From the NCBI GenBank assembly GCA_963931155.1, contig OZ006978.1:62001-126000 (forward strand): a DNA stretch of 64,000 nucleotides, read 5' to 3'. The stretch is from CALXVA01 sp944392465. GTDB lineage: Bacteria; Bacillota; Clostridia; TANB77; CAG-508. How positions within the stretch are numbered: the stretch's first letter is position 1; each line of letters opens with the position of its first letter. The notes under the pieces are model-generated. The model was not told the DNA's origin. It did not search any database and saw only the letters and a program-made list of their open reading frames with translations. The position numbers and the translations under genes are program-made. Shown in pieces: positions 26,431 through 35,414 of this stretch.

Positions 26431-26849
26431 TGTAATTTATGTGTTCCAATATCTAAAGTATCTCCTTCTTTCACTAGTACTTTTCTGTCTTCAATATTAT
26501 CTATATTAAAAAAATTACATAAAATATTAAAAGTAAATTGATTTCCTACAATTTTCATTTCTGGGTACTTTTCTGCAAGAGCACCAATATTATATGCATG
26601 GTCTGGTTCCATATGTGAAATTATTAAATAATCTATATTTTCTCCATTTAAACCATCTTCTAAGTTTTTAAACCATGTATCTGTAACAGCTTCATCTATT
26701 GTATCTATTACAGTATTTTTTTTATCTTTTATCAAATAAGAGTTATAACTCATACCATTTTTTAAAGCATATTGTCCTTCAAATAAATTAATTGAGTTAT
26801 CACTTCCTCCTATATTTAAAACACTATTTGTAATATAATTCTCTTTCAT
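26431..26849 (-). pseudogene. Flavodiiron protein, N-terminal part (interrupted)
   Basis: Flavodiiron proteins reduce O2 or NO at a diiron site in anaerobes. Starts at ATG 26847-26849, seven bases after GGAGG; an upstream ATG overlaps the ribosome site. The first 140 residues of a metallo-beta-lactamase-like domain are present, with HMEPDH (His79, Glu81, Asp83, His84). After residue 140 (THKLQ) the frame enters the insertion element and stops at 26418. Joined to 24096-24842 it gives 387 aa, the usual family length. The interrupted product lacks half its metal ligands and the FMN domain. Confidence 0.92.
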
Positions 26850-26892
26850 TAGAAATCCTCCCATATTAATTTTACTAAATCATATCAAAAAA

Positions 26893-26914
26893 CCAGTAAT
26901 TTTTCAATTACCGG
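26893..26914 (-). terminator. Terminator of the ZIP transporter gene
   Basis: CC-a-GTAATT / AATTAC-c-GG stem with a 4-base loop, followed on the minus strand by TTTTTTG. Confidence 0.75.
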
Positions 26915-26938
26915 CTACATTATTTATTAAAAAATTTA

Positions 26939-27718
26939 CTATCCTAAAGCTATATCTAATATCATCATTATCACAAATCCTAGTGCAACGCCTATTGTTC
27001 CAATGTTTGAATGTTCTCCTTCTTGAGCTTCTGGTATTAGTTCTTCAACTACAACATATATCATTGCTCCTGCTGCAAATGCTAGCAAATATGGTAATAT
27101 TGGAGTAATTGAATTAGTAAATAGTATAGTAATAATTGCTGCTATTGGTTCTACTATTCCAGACAACATTCCATATAAAAATGCTTTTGGTTTAGATACT
27201 CCTTCGCTTTTTAGCGGCATTGATATAACTGCACCTTCTGGAAAGTTTTGTATTGCTATACCTATAGAAAGTGCAAGTGCTCCCATTAGTGACATTTCCG
27301 GATTTTGTGATAATACCCCTGCAAATACAACTCCTGTTGCCATTCCTTCTGGAATATTATGGAGTGTTACTGATAAAACTAACATTGTTGCATTTTTTAG
27401 TTTTGCTTTTATTCCTTCTGGCTTGTCCGATTTTAAGTGTAAATGTGGAATTATACTATCTAATATTAATAAAAATATAATGCCTAAAGAAAAACCTACT
27501 GCTGCCGGAATCCATCCTGTTTTTCCTTGACTTTCAGTCATACTAATTGCTGGGTCAAGAAGTGACCAAATAGAAGCGGAAATCATCACTCCTGCAGCAA
27601 ATCCAAGCAATAATTTTTCTAATTTTTTATTAATCTTTTTTCTCATGAAAAATACCATTGCAGAGCCTAGAACAGTTCCTAAAAATGGTATTAAAAGCCC
27701 TGTTGCAGTATTTAACAT
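26939..27718 (-). CDS. ZIP-family divalent metal transporter
   Basis: 259 aa with about eight hydrophobic helices. The two metal-binding helices carry HNIPEG near residue 119 and QNFPEG near 157, the ZIP signature, and the loop after helix 3 has HLHLK. Members import Zn, Fe or Mn into the cytosol. Bacterial ZupT and the GufA-like subgroup share this arrangement; length and motif spacing fit GufA-like proteins. Ribosome site GGGAG. It is monocistronic, with its terminator just before the flavodiiron start. Confidence 0.9.
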   Translation of the reverse strand: MLNTATGLLIPFLGTVLGSAMVFFMRKKINKKLEKLLLGFAAGVMISASIWSLLDPAISMTESQGKTGWIPAAVGFSLGIIFLLILDSIIPHLHLKSDKPEGIKAKLKNATMLVLSVTLHNIPEGMATGVVFAGVLSQNPEMSLMGALALSIGIAIQNFPEGAVISMPLKSEGVSKPKAFLYGMLSGIVEPIAAIITILFTNSITPILPYLLAFAAGAMIYVVVEELIPEAQEGEHSNIGTIGVALGFVIMMILDIALG

Positions 27719-27773
27719 TTTTCCATCTCCCTCATCTTTTAAATTACTTTTGTTTTTTTACAATTTTTTATAT

Positions 27774-28841
27774 TCATTTGTTTTTTATCATTTCAAGAAT
27801 ATATTGTTTTAATGTTTCTACAATTTTATCTTGAGGTACTTTTTTTATAATTTCTCCCTTTTTAAAAAGCATACCTTCTTTAACACCACCAGCAATTCCA
27901 ATATCTGCATTTTTCGCTTCTCCTGGTCCATTTACAACACAGCCCATTACAGCAACAGTAATGTCTGCTTCTATATTTTGCAAGAATTCCTCTACTTCCT
28001 TTGCCATTGGTATTAAATCTATTTGTGTTCTTCCACAAGTAGGACATGCAATTAAAGTTGGTGATTTTTTGTATAAATTACAATCTTTTAATATTTCTTT
28101 TGCAACCTTTATTTCCTTAATTGGGTCATCCGACAAAGAAACTCTTAAAGTATCTCCTATTCCTTCTCTTAGTAAAACTCCTAATCCAATACTTGATTTT
28201 ATTGTACCACTAAATTCTGTACCTGCTTCTGTTATACCTATATGTAAAGGATATGTAAAACTATTTGATGCTTCTTCATAAGCTTCAATACATAAATCTA
28301 AGTCAGATGCTTTTAAAGATAAACATATATCATAGAAATCTAGTTTCTCCAAAATATCCACATGTCTTTTAGCACTTTCTACCATAGCCTTAGCAGTAGG
28401 TTTTCCACCATATTTTTCTAGTAAATCTTTTTCCAAAGAACCAGCATTAACACCAATTCTAATAGGAATATTTTTTTCTTTACAAGCCTCTACAACGGCT
28501 CTTACTTTATCTTCACTTCCTATATTTCCCGGATTAATACGTACTTTATCCACTCCAGATTTTATTGCTTCTAATGCAATTTTATAGTCAAAATGAATAT
28601 CAGCAACTATAGGAATATGTATTTTCTCTTTTATTTGTTTTATAGCTTTTGCATCTTCTAAATCTAAACATGCAACTCTTATAATCTCACAACCAGCTTC
28701 TTCTAACTCTAGTATTTGAGTTACAGTTGATGTAATATCTTTAGTTTTAGTATTACACATAGATTGTATACTAACTTTATTTTGTCCTCCTATTTGTACG
28801 TTTCCACACATTATCTTTCTCGTATCAGTTCTCTTAATCAA
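27774..28841 (-). CDS. ispG: 4-hydroxy-3-methylbut-2-enyl diphosphate synthase
   Basis: Iron-sulfur enzyme of the MEP isoprenoid pathway that converts the cyclic diphosphate MEcPP to HMBPP. About 355 aa using TTG 28839-28841, which follows AAAGGTG at a good distance; an ATG at 28892 would add 17 residues not typical of the family. Signatures: NVQIGGQNKVSIQSM near the N-terminus, ADIHFD, RINPGNIG, and the [4Fe-4S] ligands CPTCGRTQID and GCVVNGPGEAKNADIG near the C-terminus. It is isolated from other pathway genes in this window. Confidence 0.95.
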   Translation of the reverse strand: MIKRTDTRKIMCGNVQIGGQNKVSIQSMCNTKTKDITSTVTQILELEEAGCEIIRVACLDLEDAKAIKQIKEKIHIPIVADIHFDYKIALEAIKSGVDKVRINPGNIGSEDKVRAVVEACKEKNIPIRIGVNAGSLEKDLLEKYGGKPTAKAMVESAKRHVDILEKLDFYDICLSLKASDLDLCIEAYEEASNSFTYPLHIGITEAGTEFSGTIKSSIGLGVLLREGIGDTLRVSLSDDPIKEIKVAKEILKDCNLYKKSPTLIACPTCGRTQIDLIPMAKEVEEFLQNIEADITVAVMGCVVNGPGEAKNADIGIAGGVKEGMLFKKGEIIKKVPQDKIVETLKQYILEMIKNK

Positions 28842-29034
28842 ATTAACACCTTTTAAATATAATACTACTATATTATAATTACCTTTCTTCATTAATTATT
28901 TTAATCCTAAATGTAGATATATATTATCACACTATAATAAAACTATCAACATTCCAAATTTAAAATGAAATAAATACTTAAAACAATAAAAATTAAAACG
29001 TCAATATTCCCAAATAAAATCTATATTATCCTAA

Positions 29035-29216
29035 AAAATCAACATATATATTTTCGAAAGTCTTGCAGTGAAGCTTGTCAGCGACCAAATGAGCCATGTA
29101 AATGGCGAATGCGAATTGGAGCAACCTAGCACAATTTTAAATCTATTTAAAATTGTGGTTAGATGGTTGCGACAGACAAGCCACAAAAGATTTAAGAAAA
29201 TATATATGTTGATTTT
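29035..29216. repeat. 182-bp nested palindromic element
   Basis: A gap of about 435 bp (28842-29276) has no gene but contains this element. Perfect 21-bp terminal inverted repeats (29035-29055 and 29196-29216; core TCAACATATATATTTTC) enclose GCTTGTC / GACAAGC, a GCCAT / ATGGC hairpin near 29093-29106, CAACC / GGTTG, and a 13-bp stem CACAATTTTAAAT / ATTTAAAATTGTG at 29130-29157. The whole could fold as a multi-branched RNA or be a MITE-like mobile unit. No coding potential or obvious target duplication was seen. Confidence 0.6.
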
Positions 29217-29276
29217 GAATATTAATATTATTTAGTAAATTTCTTTATTTTGTACATGCAAACATTTACAAAACTT

Positions 29277-29912
29277 TTATCTAATAAAATTAGTAAATGT
29301 TGTTTCTTCTTGTTCTGGTGGATTTATCCCTCTATTTTTTCCAACCTCTATACATTTTAAGTAATAAGCCATATTTCTTCCAAGTATTCTCATTGCTTGC
29401 ATTCCCTCTTCATCTTTTTTAACTTGTTCTGGTGTATTTCCATGTACCATATTCCAATACCTAGATGAAATAATTGGCATTTGTGTAATTCCAAAATATT
29501 TATTTAGTTGGTCATATGTGGCTGTAGTTCCAGCTCTTCTAGCAGAAATAACACATGCCGCTGGCTTAAACATAAATCTATCTCCTTTGCCTGATAAAGA
29601 AGCTGAATAAAATACTCTATCCATAAATGAAGTAATTGCACCAGTTGCACCTGCATAATGAACAGGTGACCCAAATATAAATCCATCTACATCTTTTGCT
29701 TTTTCCACAAACTCATTAACTACATCATCAAATACGCATTTGCCTGTTTTAGCACAAGTTTTACATGCTATACAACCAGAAATAGGTTTAACACCTAACC
29801 AAAATATTTCTGTTTCTATGTTTTCTTTATTTAACGCTTTTGCCACCTCTTCTAAGGCTGTATTAACACATCCATCTTTGTGTGGTCCACCATTAACTAA
29901 TATAACTTTCAT
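29277..29912 (-). CDS. Flavodoxin-like NAD(P)H/FMN reductase (iron-sulfur flavoprotein type)
   Basis: About 211 aa from ATG 29910-29912, nine bases after AAGGAG; an earlier in-frame start precedes the ribosome site. The N-terminus VILVNGGPHKDGCVNTAL is the FMN phosphate loop of the NADPH-dependent FMN reductase fold. A CIACKTCAKTGKC cluster near residue 48 suggests an iron-sulfur site, as in clostridial iron-sulfur flavoproteins, though its compact spacing should be checked. GSPVHYAGATG near 82 completes the FMN site. Likely a cytosolic electron-transfer protein; the physiological donor is unknown. Confidence 0.8.
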   Translation of the reverse strand: MKVILVNGGPHKDGCVNTALEEVAKALNKENIETEIFWLGVKPISGCIACKTCAKTGKCVFDDVVNEFVEKAKDVDGFIFGSPVHYAGATGAITSFMDRVFYSASLSGKGDRFMFKPAACVISARRAGTTATYDQLNKYFGITQMPIISSRYWNMVHGNTPEQVKKDEEGMQAMRILGRNMAYYLKCIEVGKNRGINPPEQEETTFTNFIR

Positions 29913-29999
29913 AACCTCAGACTCCTTTGCATTAATTATATACTTCACTTACTATCTTATGTTTTATAATAAAATAATATTAATAAAATATTTTTTACT

Positions 30000-31841
30000 C
30001 TATTTTTTTATTCTTAATGCTCTTAATGAGTTTAATATAGCTAAAACGGAAACACCCACATCTGCAAATACAGCTTGCCACATTGTGGACATTCCAAATG
30101 CTGTTAATATAAGTACTAAAATTTTTATAGAAATTGCAAAAACAATATTTTGTTTTACAATATTCATTGTTTTTTTAGATATTTGAATAGCATTTGAAAT
30201 TTTAGATGGTTCATCAGTCATTATAACAATATCTGCAGCTTCTATTGCGGCATCAGAACCTAATCCCCCCATTGCAATACCTATATCTGAAATTGCTAAT
30301 ACAGGTGCGTCATTTAATCCATCACCAACAAAAGCAAGCTTGCCTTTTTCAGATTTTTGCTTCAAGAGTTCCTCTACTTTTTCCACTTTGTCATTTGGTA
30401 ATAATTCAGAATAAACCTCATCCATTTTTAATTCTTTCGCAACATTTTCTCCTACATTTTTCCTATCGCCTGTTAACATTACTGTTTTCTTTATATTATA
30501 TTTTTTTAATTCAGTAATAGCTTTTTTAGAATCTTTTTTTATTCTGTCAGCTATTACAATATAACCTGCAAACAAATTATTAACCGCAATATATATTATT
30601 GTACCAACATCATTACATTTAATATAATCTATATTTCTTTCTTGCATTAATTTTTCATTACCAACTAAAACTTCTTTTCCTTCAACATTTGCAATAACTC
30701 CCTTGCCAGATATTTCTGAAGCGTTTGTTATCTGCATATTGTCTATTTCTTTTCCATAAGCTTTTTTTAATGAAGTCGATATTGGATGGTTTGAAAAATT
30801 TTCAGCAAAAGCACTAAGTCTAATTAATTCTTCTTTAGACATATTATGAGGCTCTACTTTTTGTACTTCAAATACACCTTCTGTTAATGTTCCTGTTTTA
30901 TCAAATACTACAATTTCAGTATTAGATAAAGCTTCTAAATAATTACTACCTTTAACAAGAATTCCTACTTTGGAAGATCCTCCAATTCCTCCAAAAAAGC
31001 CTAAAGGAATAGAAATCACAAGAGCACACGGGCAAGATACAACTAAAAATGTTAATGCTCTATATAGCCAATCAGTAAATGTTCCAAAATTTAATAAAAA
31101 AGGAGGAATTATTGCAAGTATTAATGCAATAAAGACTACTATTGGAGTATAATATTTTGCAAATTTTGTGATAAAGTTTTCAGATTTTGATTTTTTATTA
31201 CTAGCATTTTCAACTAAATCTAATATTTTGCTAACAGTAGATTCTCCAAATTCCTTTGTAACTTCTATTTCTATTAGTCCGCTTATATTAACACATCCAC
31301 TCAATACTTCATCCTTTTCTTTTATTTCTCTTGGAACAGGCTCGCCAGTTAACGCAGATGTATCAACCATTGAATATCCTTTTATTACAACTCCATCTAG
31401 CGGAATTTTTTCTCCAGGTTTTACTACAATTATTTCTCCTATTTGTACTTCTTTTGGATTAACCTTTTTTAATTCTCCATTACGTTTTACGTTAGCATAA
31501 TCTGGCCTAATATCCATAAGACTAACAATTGATTTTCTAGATTTATCAACAGCATAATCTTGAAAAAGTTCTCCTACTTGATAAAATAGCATAACTGCAA
31601 CAGCTTCAGGGAATTCACCTATGGCAAATGCACCTATAGTTGCAATAGACATAAGAAAGTTTTCATCAAAAACTTCTCCTTTTATCATATTTTTAAAAGC
31701 TTTAAATACGATTTCTAACCCTACAACAATATAACTCAGTACATATAATCCTTTATTAATCAATTCGTTTCCAAATGGAACAAACATAGCTATTAAAAAT
31801 AACACTAAAGCTACAATTATTTTTATCCCGTCTTTTTTCAT
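30000..31841 (-). CDS. cadA: Cd/Zn/Co-exporting P1B-type ATPase
   Basis: Pumps divalent soft metals out of the cell. About 613 aa from ATG 31839-31841, eight bases after AAGGAGG. It has the P-type features SCPCALVIS (membrane metal site), DKTGTLTEG (phosphorylation), TGEP and GDGLNDAP, and eight hydrophobic segments. It lacks the N-terminal metal-binding HMA domain found in many CadA proteins; since the upstream gene overlaps its ribosome site, this appears to be its native length. Co-transcribed with the ArsR-family regulator, whose stop codon overlaps the ribosome site, so translation is coupled. Confidence 0.93.
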   Translation of the reverse strand: MKKDGIKIIVALVLFLIAMFVPFGNELINKGLYVLSYIVVGLEIVFKAFKNMIKGEVFDENFLMSIATIGAFAIGEFPEAVAVMLFYQVGELFQDYAVDKSRKSIVSLMDIRPDYANVKRNGELKKVNPKEVQIGEIIVVKPGEKIPLDGVVIKGYSMVDTSALTGEPVPREIKEKDEVLSGCVNISGLIEIEVTKEFGESTVSKILDLVENASNKKSKSENFITKFAKYYTPIVVFIALILAIIPPFLLNFGTFTDWLYRALTFLVVSCPCALVISIPLGFFGGIGGSSKVGILVKGSNYLEALSNTEIVVFDKTGTLTEGVFEVQKVEPHNMSKEELIRLSAFAENFSNHPISTSLKKAYGKEIDNMQITNASEISGKGVIANVEGKEVLVGNEKLMQERNIDYIKCNDVGTIIYIAVNNLFAGYIVIADRIKKDSKKAITELKKYNIKKTVMLTGDRKNVGENVAKELKMDEVYSELLPNDKVEKVEELLKQKSEKGKLAFVGDGLNDAPVLAISDIGIAMGGLGSDAAIEAADIVIMTDEPSKISNAIQISKKTMNIVKQNIVFAISIKILVLILTAFGMSTMWQAVFADVGVSVLAILNSLRALRIKK

Positions 31842-31854
31842 TGTTAAATCCTCC

Positions 31855-32217
31855 TTATTGTCTATGATTAATATGTTCAAGACCTAATTCAAATAATTTT
31901 TGTACATGGTCATCATCTAATGTATAATAAACTTCTTTTCCTTCTCGTCTACATTTAACAATTCCAGCTCTACGCAGAGTACTTAGTTGATGTGATATAG
32001 AAGATTTACTCATTCCTAATACATTTGCTATATCACATACACACATTTCGTTTTGGTCAAGTGCAAATAAAATCTTTGCTCTTGTGGTATCTCCTAAAAT
32101 TTTAAAAAATTCTGCTAATCTACTAAAAGTATATGAATCCGGCATTTTCTTTAAAGTATTATCAACTACTTCTTTATGTATTATATTACAATCACAAACA
32201 AATTCATTTTTTGACAT
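31855..32217 (-). CDS. cadC: ArsR/CadC-type metal-sensing repressor
   Basis: About 120 aa from ATG 32215-32217 following GGAGGT. Winged-helix protein with recognition helix SKSSISHQLSTLRRAG. Metal-sensing Cys pairs are visible: CDC near residue 8 in the N-terminal arm and CVCD near 58 in helix 3, the arrangement for Cd/Pb sensing in CadC. It should repress its own operon and release DNA when metal binds. It is the first gene of the cadC-cadA operon; two dyad sequences near the promoter (32304-32323, 32339-32352) are candidate operators. Confidence 0.92.
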   Translation of the reverse strand: MSKNEFVCDCNIIHKEVVDNTLKKMPDSYTFSRLAEFFKILGDTTRAKILFALDQNEMCVCDIANVLGMSKSSISHQLSTLRRAGIVKCRREGKEVYYTLDDDHVQKLFELGLEHINHRQ

Positions 32218-32303
32218 TTTAACCTCCATTCAAGCCAATTAATGCTCTAACAAAAATTTTACTATATAAACTCTATTCGTTTAAAATAATTTCGAAGATT
32301 TAG

Positions 32304-32323
32304 AGTTGAGTAATTGTTCAACT
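32304..32323. promoter_or_regulatory. Second dyad near the cad promoter
   Basis: AGTTGA-N8-TCAACT lies just downstream of the promoter on the minus strand, 16 bp from the first palindrome. It may be an additional repressor site or the stem of a short leader hairpin. Confidence 0.45.
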
Positions 32324-32330
32324 TTATTAT

Positions 32331-32361
32331 ATTATAGTTGAGTGCATACTCAGTTGTCAAT
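32331..32361 (-). promoter_or_regulatory. cadCA promoter with a palindromic operator
   Basis: On the minus strand TTGACA (32356-32361) and TATAAT (32331-32336) are separated by 19 bp, slightly long. The spacer contains TGAGT-gcat-ACTCA (32339-32352), a perfect dyad placed where ArsR-family repressors block RNA polymerase. Confidence 0.65.
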
Positions 32362-32380
32362 AGTTTTTTATAAAAAAATT

Positions 32381-32420
32381 AACCCTTATTATTAATAATC
32401 GAAATCTAATAATAAGGGTT
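32381..32420. terminator. Bidirectional terminator
   Basis: A 14-bp perfect stem AACCCTTATTATTA / TAATAATAAGGGTT with a 12-base loop and T-runs on both strands. It ends the 32461-33753 gene and insulates the cad promoter. Confidence 0.8.
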
Positions 32421-32460
32421 TTTTTATATTATTTAATTATCTTTAATTTTGCTGTTATAT

Positions 32461-33753
32461 TTATTTTACTATATCTTTTAAATCTATTGTATCACCTACT
32501 GGAGTCTCTATACCTATACAGAAGAAATAGTCCCCTGCATCTAAAATGTATGTGCTTGCAATATAATCTTTGTTGTTATACTGACTTGTATATTCATTTT
32601 CTATATAAAAATATTCATTATCATTTATTTTTTCAGATTTAATTTCTGTATCATCTTCTTGTAATACATATTTTTTTATAAATTCCTCTGTTGTAGTCTT
32701 ACTACCGCCATATTGTGATTTACTTTCTGTAAACACTACAACCATTTTTTCAAAATCATCTGTTGATGCTACACAATCATATGAATTTAATGATCCATTA
32801 AAAAAATGATTCAACTCATCTGCAGTTAAAATTGCCATGTCATCTGGCATATCAATTTTTATATTTTTTATTCCTGTATCATATACATTGTCTTGAAGTC
32901 TTGCTTCATCAAATTGTAAGCTCTCTATTGTATTTGAGTTTTGATTTTCTTCATCTCTATAATTTTGTGTAAATAGAACTATTGAAGCTATTATAACTGC
33001 AACTATAACGACTATTACAAAAGTTTTAGCTCCAGAAAATCCATATCTATACCATGAGCTATTTTGAGCTTTTTCACAAAAATAATATTTGTTAGATTTT
33101 TTCTTAATTATTTGTTGTATATTTAAATATATAAAGATGCTCTCTGCTTTTTGGCTACCAAACTCTTTAATTAAGTCTTCCATAATTAAATCCTTGGTAA
33201 TTGTATGATGTTTATCTAATGCATCATTTTTATCAAATATTTTTCTAACATTATCTATGTCTTGTTTTGAATAATCTTCATTACTTGCATCTTTAGCAAG
33301 TATTCTTATATCTTTATCTTCTATGCCTTCTCTTATTTGTTTATTTAGACTTACAATAATTCCTCCTATTACTATAATTCCAAATATTAATGCAATTACG
33401 TAATCAGTTAAGACTGTATTTAAAAACTCTTGATTTGAATATATAAATTGAAAGTTTTCAATATTTACAGGTAATCCTGATTTTACTAAATAGCTCATAG
33501 GTATAATTAATAACATAGCAATTGTTATAGCTATAAAAGAGGTTATTGATAAAATTATAGGCAATTTTTTGTTTATCTTAGCTTTAGTTATTTTATAGCC
33601 ATAAAAACTTCCGGCTACTATAAATATTGCAAGTACAGCATAAATCACATTAAAGAATACATACGCAAGCACCCAAGGCAGTGAACCTATTAGAGCTCCA
33701 ATTAAAGCTCCGATTACTCCAATTAAATATTTGTTTTTTGTTTTTTCTTCCAT
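32461..33753 (-). CDS. Hypothetical membrane protein, 430 aa
   Basis: Behind AGGAGGAAG. Four hydrophobic helices in the first 155 residues, with a Gly-rich first helix (GVIGALIGALIGSLPW). A central charged region of about 90 residues (KDASNEDYSKQDIDNVRKIFDK) is probably cytosolic and helical. A single membrane segment near residue 245-265 and a polar domain of about 160 residues follow, likely outside the cell. No known family recognised. It is 41 bp downstream of the L,D-transpeptidase on the same strand, suggesting co-transcription. Confidence 0.6.
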   Translation of the reverse strand: MEEKTKNKYLIGVIGALIGALIGSLPWVLAYVFFNVIYAVLAIFIVAGSFYGYKITKAKINKKLPIILSITSFIAITIAMLLIIPMSYLVKSGLPVNIENFQFIYSNQEFLNTVLTDYVIALIFGIIVIGGIIVSLNKQIREGIEDKDIRILAKDASNEDYSKQDIDNVRKIFDKNDALDKHHTITKDLIMEDLIKEFGSQKAESIFIYLNIQQIIKKKSNKYYFCEKAQNSSWYRYGFSGAKTFVIVVIVAVIIASIVLFTQNYRDEENQNSNTIESLQFDEARLQDNVYDTGIKNIKIDMPDDMAILTADELNHFFNGSLNSYDCVASTDDFEKMVVVFTESKSQYGGSKTTTEEFIKKYVLQEDDTEIKSEKINDNEYFYIENEYTSQYNNKDYIASTYILDAGDYFFCIGIETPVGDTIDLKDIVK

Positions 33754-33793
33754 AAACTTCCTCCTATGTTTTTTATTTTTTTAATATATAAAA

Positions 33794-35179
33794 TTATGAA
33801 TTATATAATATTATTGGTGTTGATGTATCTATATAATTATATATTGTCTTTGCTGCAGAATATGGTAGATTAACACATCCATGAGATCCATTTGTTAGAT
33901 AAATATTTCCACCAAAGCTTCCTCTCCATAATGCATCATGTAATCCAATGCCACCATTAAATGGCATCCAATAATTTACATGTGAAGAATATTTACTTCC
34001 ATCCCCATTATAGCCTTCTAAATATGTATCTGTTGTTTTATAGGTTAAATAAAATATTCCTGGTGGTGTTGCATATCCTCCTGCTACATTTCCTGTAACA
34101 CATGATGTACTAACAATACGTTTTCCATTAACATACATCCATACTTTTTGTCTAGATAAATCTATTTCAACATATGTATCTATATTTAAATAATCTGGTA
34201 AAGGATTATAAATAGGATCAAAAGTTATTTTTTCTCCTTTTACTAACTGTTCTTTAATCCTTTCCTCTTCTTTGTCTGTATCTAAATCTGCATATGTAGC
34301 TCTGCCAAAAGGTACTTTTATTTTTCCAAGTCCTGTTGCTTTAAATTCTGTAGAACTTAATGTATATGAAGCTTTATCATTTAATTTTTCTACAAATTTA
34401 GGTACATTTCCATCTAAATCTATATTATAAAAACCTTCTTCATTTCTATAAATCCAATCTTTCATAATATCTGCATCTAATACATATGTTTTGTCATTAG
34501 ATAGTTTATATTCTATCCTTGATGATAAAACTTTATTTATATAATCTTTTTCCTTATTCAACTCTTCATTTGTAGATAAAATCTTAGGAGTTATATTTGT
34601 TATTTGTTTAAAGTCTATTACAGTATTCCCAGATTTTAAAGATTTTATCATATATTTATAAGCAGTGTCTAAGCTTAATTCATTTCCATATTTTTCTGGT
34701 TTGATTACTAATTGATTATCTTTATTAAGCTCTAAATATGCATTCTCCGGCTTTCTAACATTAGTCTCGTGAAATACTGATAAACTTAATAAATATTCTT
34801 TAACTTTATCTTCATTTAGTGTATATAAGTTTTCTATATTATATTCCTTTTCTTCTTCACCTTTTTGAGAATACATTATATTTTTTAATTCATCATCATT
34901 GTCAACTTTTAACTCAAAAAAGGCACCCAAGCATGTATATTCTTTGTCATCTGCAAATAATAACTTTATTTCTGAATTAGCCATATTTTGCTCTAATTTT
35001 TTTGCTGTAGAATTTAAATTTAAAAAAGAACATTCTACACCATTTATATAAGTTTTATATTGAAAACTATCTTTACTAAATTTTCTAATAAAAATAGCCA
35101 CCAGAGCAATTACTATTATTGTGCATATAAATACAACTATTGTCAATACTTTTGCATTTTCACATTGTGTCTTTTTCAT
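33794..35179 (-). CDS. Membrane-anchored L,D-transpeptidase (YkuD)
   Basis: 461 aa behind AAAAAGGAG. N-terminal membrane anchor near residues 12-31, then about 290 residues of extracellular region resembling the putative peptidoglycan-binding domain that accompanies YkuD in Clostridia. The catalytic domain begins near 337 (VEIDLSRQKVWMYVNGK) and ends with the active-site signature IGLHDALW ... GSHGCVNLP (Cys near 439). The enzyme makes 3-3 peptide cross-links in peptidoglycan or attaches wall components. Its substrate side is outside the membrane. Confidence 0.93.
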   Translation of the reverse strand: MKKTQCENAKVLTIVVFICTIIVIALVAIFIRKFSKDSFQYKTYINGVECSFLNLNSTAKKLEQNMANSEIKLLFADDKEYTCLGAFFELKVDNDDELKNIMYSQKGEEEKEYNIENLYTLNEDKVKEYLLSLSVFHETNVRKPENAYLELNKDNQLVIKPEKYGNELSLDTAYKYMIKSLKSGNTVIDFKQITNITPKILSTNEELNKEKDYINKVLSSRIEYKLSNDKTYVLDADIMKDWIYRNEEGFYNIDLDGNVPKFVEKLNDKASYTLSSTEFKATGLGKIKVPFGRATYADLDTDKEEERIKEQLVKGEKITFDPIYNPLPDYLNIDTYVEIDLSRQKVWMYVNGKRIVSTSCVTGNVAGGYATPPGIFYLTYKTTDTYLEGYNGDGSKYSSHVNYWMPFNGGIGLHDALWRGSFGGNIYLTNGSHGCVNLPYSAAKTIYNYIDTSTPIILYNS

Positions 35180-35414
35180 ATTGTATTTCTCCTTTTTAGT
35201 ATTATAAATTTACGTTTTCTATTATACCATAAATACAAAAAAAATAAATAATTATATCATATTTTGTCATAATTTGTTGTGATTTTTTTATCTTATTATT
35301 ACATAATATTAGGCTAGTCAGCATATTAGAATAATTTACTGCATAAAAAAATAATCAAAATTTTAATTTTTGATTATCTTTCATAATATTATATGTTTTG
35401 GTATTTAATTATTT

